Shown piece after piece: positions 46,231 through 55,804 of a stretch of DNA of 64,000 nucleotides (its first letter is position 1; the number at the start of each line of letters is the position of its first letter). The stretch is from positions 1 to 64,000 of the forward strand of contig NZ_VHIP01000017.1 of NCBI RefSeq assembly GCF_006494365.1. The letters run 5' to 3'. The stretch comes from Aestuariibacter sp. GS-14 (lineage in GTDB: Bacteria; Pseudomonadota; Gammaproteobacteria; Enterobacterales; Alteromonadaceae). The notes below the pieces were generated by a model that saw nothing but the letters and a program-made list of their open reading frames with translations, was not told where the DNA came from and did not search any database. Position numbers and translations under genes: made by a program.

Positions 46231-47655
46231 ATGCAGTTAAGTCATCACTATGCCAGTGAACTGACCGATACAGTCAGTTTGGTCAGGCCACAACCACTTA
46301 GCGATATATCGCTTCGTATGACCAATCACGCACTGGTACAGCAGTATCAGTTGCCTGATGCATGGTTTAGCCACCAGGGCATTATAGAGCAGCTTTTTAA
46401 TGAGCAGGGCATGCTGGCCCAACACGCCGTGGCACAAAAATACGGCGGTCATCAGTTCGGTCAGTGGAATCCTTACCTTGGCGATGGCCGCGGTCTGTTA
46501 CTCGGTGAAGTTACCGACCCCAATGGCAATCAAATGGATCTGCATTTAAAAGGGGCCGGACAAACCCCTTACTCACGCCATGCTGATGGAAGGGCGGTAC
46601 TGCGCTCCACCTTGCGTGAATACATTGGCTCTGAAGCGCTGCATCATTTGGGCATTCCGTCCTCCCGGTCGCTTTGTTTGTTCAGCAGTAGCGAGCGGGT
46701 ATACCGCGAATTGCCCGAGCCCGGTGCCATGATGATAAGAATGGCGCCCAGCCATTTGCGCTTCGGCCATTTCGAATATTACTTTCACAGTAAAGCGTTC
46801 GATACGCTCGACAAGCTCATGGATTTTACCTTAACCCGGCACTTTCCGGATTGCGCAGCGCACGCAGAGCCGCATAAGGCACTGCTGAAAGCGATTACGC
46901 TGCGCACGGCGCGCATGGTTGCGTTGTGGCAGGTACACGGCTTTGTTCACGGCGTAATGAATACCGATAACATGTCGATTCACGGCATTACGTTTGACTA
47001 TGGTCCCTATGCTTTTATGGAGCAGTTTAAGTCTGACGCTGTGTTTAACCACTCTGATCACGAAGGTCGTTATGCCTTCGACCGTCAGCCTGGTATTGCG
47101 CTGTGGAACTTAAATGCGTTGGCCTATGCGTTTTCCCGCTATATCAGCGTTGACGACATTAAAGCTTGTTTAACCCAGTTTGAGCCTGCATTTTTAGCGG
47201 TGTACCGGGAAACCATGCTAGCCCGCATTGGTCTGGATAACGACAAAGAACACGAACCTTGTCTGAACATGTGGCTGGCGATGTTAGGGCAAAACCCAAT
47301 CGACTATACGCAAAGCTTCCGCTGGCTGGCAGAGGCCGATCCTACGCAATCTGTGTCTTCGCTGCGCGACCATTTTATCGATCGCAACAGCTTTGACGGA
47401 TGGTGGCAGGATTACCGTCAACGCCGTCTGTCTGCAGCCCATACCCCGGACTCGCTACTTGCCAGCAATCCGCTGGTTGTAGCGCGAACGCAATCGTTGC
47501 AGCGCGCTATTGAAGCGGCGGAACAAGGCGATTACTCGGTGGCAGAACAACTACTACTGGCACTGAATACGCCGTATCAGGCTACCGACGCCAGCGCACC
47601 ATTTGAACAGCCTGGTAACAGCGATGACACAGTGAGTTTATCATGCAGCAGTTAA
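46231..47655 (+). CDS. selO: Protein adenylyltransferase SelO (YdiU)
   Basis: Pseudokinase-fold AMPylator implicated in oxidative-stress control. The 474 residues match the 478 of E. coli SelO. Active-site blocks are GGHQFGQWNPYLGDGRG, LKGAGQTPYSRHADGRAVLR and VHGVMNTDNMSIHGITFDYG. The protein ends SLSCSS, with Cys at the third position from the end, exactly where animal SelO has selenocysteine. The stop overlaps the next gene start by 13 bases in another frame. Confidence 0.95.
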   Translation: MQLSHHYASELTDTVSLVRPQPLSDISLRMTNHALVQQYQLPDAWFSHQGIIEQLFNEQGMLAQHAVAQKYGGHQFGQWNPYLGDGRGLLLGEVTDPNGNQMDLHLKGAGQTPYSRHADGRAVLRSTLREYIGSEALHHLGIPSSRSLCLFSSSERVYRELPEPGAMMIRMAPSHLRFGHFEYYFHSKAFDTLDKLMDFTLTRHFPDCAAHAEPHKALLKAITLRTARMVALWQVHGFVHGVMNTDNMSIHGITFDYGPYAFMEQFKSDAVFNHSDHEGRYAFDRQPGIALWNLNALAYAFSRYISVDDIKACLTQFEPAFLAVYRETMLARIGLDNDKEHEPCLNMWLAMLGQNPIDYTQSFRWLAEADPTQSVSSLRDHFIDRNSFDGWWQDYRQRRLSAAHTPDSLLASNPLVVARTQSLQRAIEAAEQGDYSVAEQLLLALNTPYQATDASAPFEQPGNSDDTVSLSCSS

Positions 47656-47972
47656 CGCAATCCGAACTGTATAGCGCCCTGCGCATGTCACCTGATGGGT
47701 TGCTAATGATTGATCTTCCGTTGCCCACCACACCACTGGCCTTTACCCGCCTTTGCGACAAACTGGGTACCTTATTGTGCAAATCGCATACCGAATTAGA
47801 ATGGGGCGCAGACCGTGCGCAGGCGCGATATTCCCTGCACGACATGGATTTGTTATTACAGGCTGAATGGTTGTGTGAAGCCATGTGGTTAACGCCATCG
47901 GGCTACGCGCATGGCTACCCAAGTGCACACGATGCGCTTAGCGCGCTACTTTCCCGCGTGGCTTCCGGGTGA
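47643..47972 (+). CDS. Small conserved hypothetical protein (possibly DUF3630)
   Basis: A 109-residue soluble protein whose ATG lies inside the last codons of selO, so translation is coupled. Sequence features are a mixed alpha/beta composition, the block GADRAQARYSLHDMDLLLQAEWLCEAMWL and a helical C-terminus. I recall a DUF3630 family of similar length and pattern in Alteromonadales but cannot confirm it. No function can be given. The tight link to selO suggests a related role. Confidence 0.65.
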   Translation: MQQLTQSELYSALRMSPDGLLMIDLPLPTTPLAFTRLCDKLGTLLCKSHTELEWGADRAQARYSLHDMDLLLQAEWLCEAMWLTPSGYAHGYPSAHDALSALLSRVASG

Positions 47973-48060
47973 AAAAATGCTATATTGTATCAATTGTGGG
48001 CTTGCAAACCCTGTCTCGACCCCCATATAGCACTATCAGTTTTAACCGGCATTGAGTTTC

Positions 48061-48678
48061 ATGACCAGTAAATCCTCACAGTATCGCTTTGTTAGCGCGG
48101 CCAAACTCCCTACCCGAAAAGGTGAGTTTACCATTCATGGTTTTGTTAAAGACGGTGACACCGAGCACGTTGCGTTGTCTTATGGCTCATGGCAACCCGA
48201 CGACGTAGTACCTATTCGCATTCACTCCGAATGCTTAACCGGCGACGCTTTGTTTTCTACCCGTTGTGACTGTGGCTTTCAGTTAGAACGCGCCATGGAA
48301 AACATCGTTGAACGCGGCTTTGGCGTCTTATTGTACTTACGTCAGGAAGGCAGGGGCATTGGCCTGATCAACAAGATCCGCGCCTATCACCTGCAAGACA
48401 ACGGCATGGATACCGTTGAAGCTAACGAACATTTGGGCTTTGACGCCGACATGCGCACCTACGATATGTGTAAGGTGATGTTAGATACCCTGAAAGTAAA
48501 AAACGTAGAGTTGATGACCAACAACCCACGTAAAATCGCTGCATTAAAAGCACTGGGTATCAATGTAGTGGCGCGTAAGCCAATTGATCACGGCGTTACC
48601 CAGGACAACAAGCACTACATCCGCACTAAAACTGAAAAGCTCGGTCACGCTTTCGATCCACACGTTTTGGGCGACTAA
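48061..48678 (+). CDS. ribA: GTP cyclohydrolase II
   Basis: First enzyme of riboflavin synthesis. About 205 residues from the ATG at 48061; the longer frame begins with TTG at 48052. Zinc-binding cysteines are in [21 protein letters not shown]. The catalytic [17 protein letters not shown] block is intact. No RibB (DHBP synthase) domain is fused, so this is the stand-alone RibA type. A hairpin follows the stop codon. Confidence 0.96.
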   Translation: MTSKSSQYRFVSAAKLPTRKGEFTIHGFVKDGDTEHVALSYGSWQPDDVVPIRIHSECLTGDALFSTRCDCGFQLERAMENIVERGFGVLLYLRQEGRGIGLINKIRAYHLQDNGMDTVEANEHLGFDADMRTYDMCKVMLDTLKVKNVELMTNNPRKIAALKALGINVVARKPIDHGVTQDNKHYIRTKTEKLGHAFDPHVLGD

Positions 48679-48686
48679 CCAGCCAT

Positions 48687-48718
48687 ACCTGAACCAACGG
48701 GTTGTAATTGGTTCAGGT
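48687..48718 (+). terminator. Hairpin after ribA
   Basis: A perfect 11-base stem ACCTGAACCAA with TTGGTTCAGGT around CGGGTTGTAA starts 9 bases after the ribA stop. The tract after it is AAAGTTAATTT and lacks a T-run, so termination may be rho-assisted or the hairpin may stabilise the 3' end. Confidence 0.55.
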
Positions 48719-48788
48719 AAAGTTAATTTACACTTGCGTATAACGATATACAGACCAACTACACAGCGCCAAGGCGCGAGGAGTCTGT

Positions 48789-50090
48789 ATGCACAAACGC
48801 ATCCTGTCATTACTATTTATTTCACTGCTGGGCGGCGGCCAGGTTCACGCGATGACTGCCCCGGAAACCGTTGATTTGGTTCAGCAACAACGTGTATCTG
48901 AAGCCGAGTTAGACGCCCTATTGGCGCCCATTGCACTGTACCCTGATTCAGTGGTCACGCACATTCTGATTGCCAGCACCTACCCGTTGCAGGTGATTGA
49001 CGCCCAACGCTGGCAACAAGCCAATTCGCAACTGAGCGATGAAACCCTTAGCGCCCTGCTGGAAGAAAAAAGCTGGGATCCAAGCATAAAAGCACTGATG
49101 CCATTCCCGGATATTTTGTCGCGTATGAGTAATGACCTGAACTGGCTGGAAACCCTGGGCGATGCGGTCCTTACCGATGAAGACTGGGTGTTAGACCGGG
49201 TACAGGCGCTGCGTTTGCAAGCCTGGCAGCAAGGCAACCTGGAAACCAACGACTATCAGCAAGTAAGCTATGAAGACCGGGTGATTGTAATTGAACCCCG
49301 TCAGCCCCGCGTAGTGTACGTACCTTATTACGACCCGTTGATTACCTATGGTCACTGGCATCACCCCATTGCGCCGGTTATTTGGCCAGGCTACGCCAAT
49401 GTGCATCTGCACCATGGGTTTTATTGGGGTAGTCGGGTAACCATTGGGGCGGGTTTTTACTTTGGCCACATCTTTTGGCCCGAGCGTCACATTGTGATAA
49501 GCCACAGAACGGTTCATCATTACCCCAGCGTGTCCTATCGCCAGCGTTATAATGTTCGCGAATATCACAGGTGGGAGCACAATGGCGCAAACCGCCATGC
49601 TCGATACTCACACCGGGTGGCAGAGCGCAATCCAGCTATAGTGAAAGAGCACAAAACAGTACGTTACCAACAGCTACCCACGGCACATGCTCAACGCGAT
49701 AACGCTGTCCATCAGCAACGGATTGAGAAAAAGTTAAATCAGCAACCTCATGTCATGCCACACAGGCGCGAGCAGGAAAAACGTTACACTCAGGGCAACA
49801 AACCGGAACGTCATGGACAGGCAACCGACAGGCAACGTGAACATGCCCAGCGTGCACAACGTAATGAGGCTGGATCAGAACGCTCTGCACAGGCTGCGCA
49901 AGTAAAGCCCACTGTTCAGCCCGACAGGCAACATTACAAACAGGAAAAACACGAGAATAAAACGAATCGCGAAACAGCTATGCAACGACAACCCACTCAG
50001 CAACGCCAATCGCATTCAAATAACCAGGCAAGATCGCACCAGCGCGACATGGCGTCCCACCAGGACAAACAACGCACAAAACAACACTAA
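48789..50090 (+). CDS. Exported DUF3300 protein with Gln/His/Arg-rich tail
   Basis: A 433-residue periplasmic or envelope protein. The signal peptide (MHKRILSLLFISLLGGGQVHA) is followed by the DUF3300 domain (about 35-240: LLAPIALYPDSVVTHILIAS, LMPFPDILSRMSNDLNWLE, VVYVPYYDP). From about residue 260 to the end the sequence is low-complexity, rich in Gln, His, Arg, Asn and Lys, and very basic. The family is widespread in proteobacteria with no known function. The tail may bind metal or anionic polymers, which is speculation. Confidence 0.85.
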   Translation: MHKRILSLLFISLLGGGQVHAMTAPETVDLVQQQRVSEAELDALLAPIALYPDSVVTHILIASTYPLQVIDAQRWQQANSQLSDETLSALLEEKSWDPSIKALMPFPDILSRMSNDLNWLETLGDAVLTDEDWVLDRVQALRLQAWQQGNLETNDYQQVSYEDRVIVIEPRQPRVVYVPYYDPLITYGHWHHPIAPVIWPGYANVHLHHGFYWGSRVTIGAGFYFGHIFWPERHIVISHRTVHHYPSVSYRQRYNVREYHRWEHNGANRHARYSHRVAERNPAIVKEHKTVRYQQLPTAHAQRDNAVHQQRIEKKLNQQPHVMPHRREQEKRYTQGNKPERHGQATDRQREHAQRAQRNEAGSERSAQAAQVKPTVQPDRQHYKQEKHENKTNRETAMQRQPTQQRQSHSNNQARSHQRDMASHQDKQRTKQH

Positions 50091-50116
50091 GCACATCTCA
50101 ACAAAGCACCAACTGC

Positions 50117-50144
50117 ATCGAGGCATACCAAGGTATGCCTCGAT
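50117..50144. terminator. Bidirectional terminator between DUF3300 gene and ATP-grasp gene
   Basis: A perfect 13-base stem ATCGAGGCATACC with GGTATGCCTCGAT around AA sits between the two convergent genes. It is followed by TATTATTAG on the plus strand. Confidence 0.7.
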
Positions 50145-50160
50145 TATTATTAGTAACCTG

Positions 50161-51027
50161 CTATTTATCTTCCGCGTATCGTAAGTAAGCGTCTACAAAC
50201 TTTTGCGGCGAGGTATCGTCCAGATTAAAGTAGAGCGAAGGTTCAATCAGTTCCAGTTCAATAATGCACCACTTGCCCTGATGCTGCAGCAAGTCCACTC
50301 TGGCATACAAATACCCGGTTGGCATGGCACTCAATGCCTGCTCAGCACTCGCAATCACCGCCTGTTCAGGCGTGATCACTGCAAGTGTGCCACCGTGTTC
50401 TTCCTGTACCCTGAAGTCGCCTTGTTTGGGCGTTTTTAGAATCGCATGGCTCAATTCACCGGCAAAATAAAACAGCGACACTTCACCTTGCTCTACAACA
50501 CTCGTTACGAATGGCTGAACCATAGCTGGACGCTTTGAAAACACCTGTGCCAGTTGCGCTTGCCTGAGATCCAGATCAGCGCGGCTAAGGCGGAATGTAT
50601 CGTCTGCATTTGCACTGATACAAGGCTTTATAACAATCTCATCACAGCCAAACGCTTCGAAGGCATTAACGAGTGTCTCATGGTGATAGTCATCCAGCCA
50701 CAAGGTAGGCAGTACGGCGACATCGGCACTGGCTAATTCGCGTAAATAACGTTTATCTACATTCCACTGCATCAGCGATAGCGGATTCATCAACCGTGTT
50801 TGTGAGTCGATTTGTTCAAGACACGCCATAAAGGCTTGCGGCGCTTGCTGATAATCCCAGGGGCTGCGAACGATCACCGCCTCATAACCGCTGTAGTCTT
50901 GTTCTGAGTTGCGCCAGGAGACCGTTTCGACCTGATATCCAACCTGACCGAAAGGGGTAATGAGCAAGTCATCATAAACAAAGAAATCGTCGAGGCTGTC
51001 CATCGACAAAAAGGCAATTTTCTTCAT
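50161..51027 (-). CDS. ATP-grasp-fold protein of unknown specificity
   Basis: A 288-residue protein starting at the ATG at 51027 (MKKIAFLSMDSLDDF); the frame is open 15 bases further. The N-terminal part resembles the RimK/glutathione-synthetase pre-ATP-grasp domain (VIVRSPWDYQQAPQAF). The ATP-grasp part has DEIVIKPCISANADDTFRL, PAMVQPFVTSVVEQGEVSLFYF and a C-terminal IIELELIEPSLYF with Glu residues that would bind Mg-ATP. It should ligate a carboxylate to an amine or thiol, but the substrates are unknown. Its start lies 5 bases after the DUF1439 stop on the same strand. Confidence 0.75.
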   Translation of the reverse strand: MKKIAFLSMDSLDDFFVYDDLLITPFGQVGYQVETVSWRNSEQDYSGYEAVIVRSPWDYQQAPQAFMACLEQIDSQTRLMNPLSLMQWNVDKRYLRELASADVAVLPTLWLDDYHHETLVNAFEAFGCDEIVIKPCISANADDTFRLSRADLDLRQAQLAQVFSKRPAMVQPFVTSVVEQGEVSLFYFAGELSHAILKTPKQGDFRVQEEHGGTLAVITPEQAVIASAEQALSAMPTGYLYARVDLLQHQGKWCIIELELIEPSLYFNLDDTSPQKFVDAYLRYAEDK

Positions 51028-51031
51028 AGGG

Positions 51032-51553
51032 CTAAATTTCAATTAACAGGCCGTTTGGCGTAATCTCAACGCGCTTGGGTTGGCGAATTCCCCAGGCAGA
51101 CAAATCGAGCTGGTCAAAGTCCAGCAGCAATATCAGCGGGAAACGCTTGCCTTCCATGCGCTTTACACTGCTCAACAACGATTCCGGTACCAGGTTGGGA
51201 TTATCTTCCCAATACAATTTTTCCAAAACCGGTTCTTTGATTTGTACCTGAGATGACTCTGCGTCATAAAAAAGTTGCCCCGACAGCGTGGCATTGGCTC
51301 TTAATTGCAGTGTGCCGCGCTCTGCCAGTACGGTTACGTTTACACTGATTTCATCGTTCGACCGGCCCAGCTCAATCCGCGGGTTAGAGAAAGTGAATAT
51401 AGTGTCTTCGTAAATACGGGTTTGCGGAAATACCGCAGACACCATTGAATTCAGCTGAGTTTCAGACAGAGTTAAGGTAAACGCATTAGCCTGATTCACT
51501 CCGGCTGCGGCCCACAACCACAATATTACAACGCCAGCAAAGATGTACTTCAT
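51032..51553 (-). CDS. Exported DUF1439 (YceB-like) protein
   Basis: About 173 residues from the ATG at 51553, which begins a clean signal peptide (MKYIFAGVVILWLWAAAGVNQANA). The mature part has the DUF1439 pattern (LTLSETQLNSMVSAVFPQ.., FSNPRIELGRSNDEISVNV) of tubular lipid-binding-like beta proteins. E. coli YceB is a lipoprotein. Here there is no lipobox Cys, so the protein would be soluble in the periplasm. Function unknown. Cotranscribed with the ATP-grasp gene, and divergent from mscS. Confidence 0.75.
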   Translation of the reverse strand: MKYIFAGVVILWLWAAAGVNQANAFTLTLSETQLNSMVSAVFPQTRIYEDTIFTFSNPRIELGRSNDEISVNVTVLAERGTLQLRANATLSGQLFYDAESSQVQIKEPVLEKLYWEDNPNLVPESLLSSVKRMEGKRFPLILLLDFDQLDLSAWGIRQPKRVEITPNGLLIEI

Positions 51554-51669
51554 AAACAAATAGACACCAGTAAATTTGCCGCATACTAACATAATTTTGT
51601 ATAAAAGAATTGCCCCGCTTTAGGGTGCGCCTTTATTATGTGACGCAAATTCTAACAACGGTTTTACCC

Positions 51670-52548
51670 ATGCAAACTTTTGAACAAGTTAAAAACTTTC
51701 TGTCTACGGAGTTATTTACCCTGTTCGACGTTACGTTTACGGCAGGCGACTTAATTATTGTCCCCCTGCTTTACGTAGTGGGCATCTGGGCTATCGGTAA
51801 ACTGGCCCACCTTGCCACCTACAGGTTAAGAAAAACAGGGGCGAGCCCCGACACCATTCATTTATTTAAGCGGTTATTTTACATACTGGCCATGGCCATT
51901 CTGGTGATCACGTCACTGGATTTAATGAATGTACCGTTAACCGCCTTTGCATTTTTATCAGGCGCGGTAGCAATTGGTGTAGGCTTTGGTGCCCAGAACA
52001 TTATTAACAACTTTATCTCCGGCTGGATATTAATGTGGGAGCGGCCTATTCGCATTGGCGACGTACTGGAAGTCGATAACGCCAGGGGTGTGGTTGAAGC
52101 CATTAACACCCGCTCCACCCGCATTCGTCGAGTGGATGGGGTACACATGCTGATCCCTAACAGCAAGCTGTTGGAAAACACCGTAATCAACTGGACCCTC
52201 ATCGACTTACTTACCCGCACTACGGTTAAAGTAGGTGTGGCTTATGGCTCAGACTGTCGCCTGGTTGCGAAATTAATTGAGCAGGCGGTACTTGAACAAA
52301 CTGAGATTCTACCCGAACCAAAACCCATCGTTATTTTTGATGATTTTGGTGACAACGCGTTAATTTTTGAGGTGTATTTTTGGATAAATGCCACTGCAGA
52401 ACGGGATTTACGCAAAATCCGCAGCGATATTCGCTTCACAATTGATGCCTTGTTTAATCAACACAATATCGTGATTGCCTATCCTCAGCGCGATGTCCAT
52501 TTGGACGGCACGCTACAGTTAGTAAAAGCCCCCGAGGATAAAGCATGA
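51670..52548 (+). CDS. Small-conductance mechanosensitive channel MscS family
   Basis: A 292-residue inner-membrane channel from the ATG at 51670 (MQTFEQVKNFLSTELF); the frame is open to 51610. Transmembrane segments fall at about 28-48 and 70-95. The pore helix TM3 reads GAVAIGVGFGAQNIINNFISG, the Gly/Ala pattern of MscS, followed by the beta domain (WERPIRIGDVLEV) and alpha-beta domain. It protects against hypo-osmotic shock. The final four bases overlap the zntB start (ATGA), so the two are coupled. Confidence 0.92.
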   Translation: MQTFEQVKNFLSTELFTLFDVTFTAGDLIIVPLLYVVGIWAIGKLAHLATYRLRKTGASPDTIHLFKRLFYILAMAILVITSLDLMNVPLTAFAFLSGAVAIGVGFGAQNIINNFISGWILMWERPIRIGDVLEVDNARGVVEAINTRSTRIRRVDGVHMLIPNSKLLENTVINWTLIDLLTRTTVKVGVAYGSDCRLVAKLIEQAVLEQTEILPEPKPIVIFDDFGDNALIFEVYFWINATAERDLRKIRSDIRFTIDALFNQHNIVIAYPQRDVHLDGTLQLVKAPEDKA

Positions 52549-53516
52549 CCAACACAGAGCCAGCCTTTTTGTGGGCTTATGATATAAGCAAAACGGGCCA
52601 GATTAACGCAATCAGTGAAGCAGAATTACACGCGCCAATTGCAGAAAGCAGCTACCGCTGGGTGCACCTTCAATCTGATGAACCCGATACTGAACAGGTA
52701 TTAAGTGCACTTGCACTGCCCTCATCGGTAGCCGACAGCCTGATGACGCTGAAAACCCGCCCCAGAGTAATTCCGCTTAAAGAAGGCGCACTCATATTTT
52801 TGCGCGGCATTAACGTTAATCAGGGGGCAGACGCCGATGACATGGTTTCACTGCGTCTGTGGCTTACGCCAAACCTGATCGTGACGGCGCGGCGTCACAA
52901 TCGCAGAGTGATGAGTGTGCAAGATACCCGGGCCATGTTAGAAAGTGGCGAAGCACCGGCTGGTACGGCGGAACTCCTGATTGCACTCCTCACCCGTTTG
53001 GCCGACCGCATTCACGACAAACTTGAAGAGATCGATGAGCAACTTGGACAGTATGAGATTGCGGATTCACTGAACAAGCAGGACCGTCAGCAACTTGCTA
53101 TGTTGCGTCGTCAAACGGCTAACATTCGTCGTCACCTGGCTCCCCAGCGCGATGCGCTGGACACCCTGATTCGGCTACCCAACCTTATCCACGACACTTT
53201 ACTGTTTGAGTTGCGCGACCAGGCCGACCGGATGACACGTTATGTGGAAGACTTAGACCTCGCCCGTGAACGCTCAATTGTATTACAGGACGAATTACGC
53301 AACCAAATTGCCGACCAACAGGGCATTCGCATGTACTTGCTGTCGATGATCACGGCGATCTTCCTGCCGTTATCATTTTTAACTGGCGTATTTGGTATGA
53401 ACGTAGCGGGATTGCCCGGCACAGAAACACCTGATGCGTTTAACACCTTAATGATGTCAATGGGCGGCATTGCCGTGGTAATGCTGATAGCCATGCTCTG
53501 GAAACGCTGGCTGTAG
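52545..53516 (+). CDS. zntB: CorA-family zinc transporter ZntB
   Basis: A 323-residue CorA/ZntB-like cation transporter. A large cytosolic N-terminal domain with long helices (LTRLADRIHDKLEEIDEQLGQYE) is followed by two C-terminal membrane segments separated by the FGMNVAGLPGTE loop. The GMN motif is intact. The protein length and the AWDLxxxG-like N-terminus resemble E. coli ZntB (327). CorA itself cannot be excluded. A hairpin at 53537-53555 (TGGGGC with GCCCCA) may end the mscS-zntB transcript. Confidence 0.85.
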   Translation: MTNTEPAFLWAYDISKTGQINAISEAELHAPIAESSYRWVHLQSDEPDTEQVLSALALPSSVADSLMTLKTRPRVIPLKEGALIFLRGINVNQGADADDMVSLRLWLTPNLIVTARRHNRRVMSVQDTRAMLESGEAPAGTAELLIALLTRLADRIHDKLEEIDEQLGQYEIADSLNKQDRQQLAMLRRQTANIRRHLAPQRDALDTLIRLPNLIHDTLLFELRDQADRMTRYVEDLDLARERSIVLQDELRNQIADQQGIRMYLLSMITAIFLPLSFLTGVFGMNVAGLPGTETPDAFNTLMMSMGGIAVVMLIAMLWKRWL

Positions 53517-53769
53517 TTGTAATTTCACCATCATACTGGGGCCTGCCGCGCCCCACGTATTAAACTTTTAGCCAATCGACTGATCTTTTCTTTTATTTAA
53601 TAATTACTTATCTGCTTTATTACCTTCGTGTTCAGTTAGAAAGTTTCTTTAACCATTGATAGCAATCAAACCAAATTTTTGGAATGTGAACTATCCTTTA
53701 CAAATTAACTGGCGCGTTATAAATGCTGTCCTACACTTAGCGTGTAAAAGGCAAATTGGAGTGAGTTGT

Positions 53770-55248
53770 ATGTTCGCATGGGTGAAAGAAGGCCATCAAA
53801 TATTCCGGGTTATTTTGATTGTTCAGTGGGTTATTGCTGTAATAATTGGATTAATCACTGGCGAACTGATGATTGCATTTTGGCTGGGTATTCCTATTAT
53901 CGCACTGCCACTCTTTTTGAGTTACAGCAATCCGGAATCAGAAATGAGCGGTCACGCCGTGGGGATTGGTGTGCAGTTAATGACCGCACTTCACATCCAT
54001 CAGGCATTCGGACTCATTGAGATCCATTTTGAAATATTTGTGCTGCTGGCCATGCTCGCCTATTTCCGCAACTGGCGAATTATTGCAACGTCAACTGCTA
54101 CAGTAGCCGTTCATCATATAGCCTTTTTCTTTATGCAGTCGGGTGGCGCGGGCGTATTCATTTTTGAAGCAAACCACATTAGCTTCTCGATTTTACTGCT
54201 GCATGCCGCCTTTGCGCTGGCAGAAGGCTTAACGTTAATGTACATGACCAAGCGCAGCCACGAAGATGGTGTGGGTGGCGCCTTACTTGAATCTGCGATT
54301 GCAGAGATTATTCGTGACAAAAACAGCCTGAACCTTGCGGTGAAAATCGACAAATCCGTACCGGTTATGCGAACTTTCGATGAATTATTGGGTGCAATAC
54401 GGCAGCTGGTAAGGGATGCATCCAAGCTGGCTGATGATGTTGCGGACACCAGTGTGTTTATGCAGAATGCGACGCGTGAACTGAGTCATCACGCTCAGCA
54501 AAGTCAGCATGAAATTGGCAGTATTTCCGCGGCGTCTGAAGAAATTGCAGTCACCATGCAGGACACGTCAGAGCGCACCAATGCCGCGAACGACATTACC
54601 CAGGAAGCAAAATCCAATACATCAGAATCACGCGCTTCTGTAGAGGGCACCAAAAAGACAATCAGTTCGTTACGCGACAGACTAAACAGTGCAGCCAAAA
54701 CCAATCAGGAACTCAACGAGCGCTGCGCCAACATTTCCGATGCCATGCGGTCGATCACCGCAGTAGCCGACCAAACCAACCTGCTGGCACTGAATGCGGC
54801 TATTGAATCTGCCCGCGCTGGAGAGCACGGCAGAGGCTTTGCGGTGGTGGCAGACGAAGTTCGCACCCTGGCAATCCGCTCGAAAGAAAGTGCCGATGAA
54901 ATCACCACCATCACTGAGCAACTGGTTTCCAGTACCGCCTCGTCGGTAACGCAAATGAAGCTGTGTATTGAATTGGTTGATGAAGCCGTAGGTGCATCAG
55001 ATCGCGCAGCCAGCCATATGCAGGGCATTGAGGCGAAAATCCAGGAAGCATCCAACAACATGATGGAAGTTGCTACCTCGGCGGTTGAACAGGAAACGGC
55101 CTCATCGTCAATTGCTTCCAGCACGGCCAAAATTTACGAGCTGGCATCACATGAAGCGCGCACCGCCGCTGAGCTTGAGCAAAAATCCAAGGCACTGGCA
55201 AGCTTGTGCCAAAACCTGCAATCCATGGTTAGACGCTTCGTAGTGTAA
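53770..55248 (+). CDS. Methyl-accepting chemotaxis protein with polytopic N-terminus
   Basis: About 492 residues from the ATG at 53770, which has GGAGTGAG upstream; the longer frame starts with a TTG at 53656. The N-terminal 170 residues hold about six hydrophobic segments with no periplasmic sensor domain, and carry conserved-looking histidines in [13 protein letters not shown] and VHHIAFFF. No clear HAMP domain is seen; helices lead into the signalling hairpin with the tip [25 protein letters not shown] membrane-embedded stimulus, perhaps a metal or redox cofactor bound by the His residues, is possible. The stop overlaps the next start (TAATG). Confidence 0.88.
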   Translation: MFAWVKEGHQIFRVILIVQWVIAVIIGLITGELMIAFWLGIPIIALPLFLSYSNPESEMSGHAVGIGVQLMTALHIHQAFGLIEIHFEIFVLLAMLAYFRNWRIIATSTATVAVHHIAFFFMQSGGAGVFIFEANHISFSILLLHAAFALAEGLTLMYMTKRSHEDGVGGALLESAIAEIIRDKNSLNLAVKIDKSVPVMRTFDELLGAIRQLVRDASKLADDVADTSVFMQNATRELSHHAQQSQHEIGSISAASEEIAVTMQDTSERTNAANDITQEAKSNTSESRASVEGTKKTISSLRDRLNSAAKTNQELNERCANISDAMRSITAVADQTNLLALNAAIESARAGEHGRGFAVVADEVRTLAIRSKESADEITTITEQLVSSTASSVTQMKLCIELVDEAVGASDRAASHMQGIEAKIQEASNNMMEVATSAVEQETASSSIASSTAKIYELASHEARTAAELEQKSKALASLCQNLQSMVRRFVV

Positions 55249-55775
55249 TGAACAGCCGGATTGTAGTTATTCTGATTGGACTATGGGCAACCTCAATAAT
55301 GGTTGCCCTGTTAATGGCTAACGGGAATCAACTAAAAGACTTCGACCCGGACCTCACCCTGGCGCAGGCTGCCAGCAAACAACATTTTGATGAGTCCTTT
55401 GCAGATATCCTGCAGGACGCAGGTATCGGACACGGTACTGTTGTGCATTTCACTGCCAATACCCGCTGTTTTTGCAACCAACTGAGCGAATCACATCAAC
55501 TGGAAATATCAAACTCACTTGCCAATAGTGGCTATGGTTTTAGTACAGTTTCAATTAGCGAACACCCTGCCATTGGCAATGTAATAAACCATTTTCCGGC
55601 TCTGGCTGTTATCGATAAACTCGGAAAGTTACGTTATCTTGGCCCTTATGCAACGGGGTTGGGCTGTTTTACCGGTAACAATCTGGTGGCTGATATTGCC
55701 CGTATCGCCACCTCGGAACAATACCTCGGCGCAACGGTGAACACCGAAGCCCGCGGCTGTTTTTGTGCGGCGTAA
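55248..55775 (+). CDS. DUF6436 thioredoxin-like membrane-anchored protein
   Basis: A 175-residue protein with an N-terminal membrane anchor (about 5-24, IVVILIGLWATSIMVALLMA) and a probable periplasmic thioredoxin-like domain. Five cysteines appear in fixed motifs: Cys74 and Cys76 (TRCFCNQ), Cys140 (GLGCFTG), and Cys171 and Cys173 (RGCFC at the C-terminus). The CxC pattern at the first position is where thioredoxins have CxxC. I recall this pattern as DUF6436. It starts one base into the chemoreceptor stop, so the two are coupled. Thiol-disulfide or metal chemistry is plausible. Confidence 0.72.
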   Translation: MNSRIVVILIGLWATSIMVALLMANGNQLKDFDPDLTLAQAASKQHFDESFADILQDAGIGHGTVVHFTANTRCFCNQLSESHQLEISNSLANSGYGFSTVSISEHPAIGNVINHFPALAVIDKLGKLRYLGPYATGLGCFTGNNLVADIARIATSEQYLGATVNTEARGCFCAA

Positions 55776-55804
55776 ACACTATTCTGCTGCGTAGAGAAAT
55801 CACA

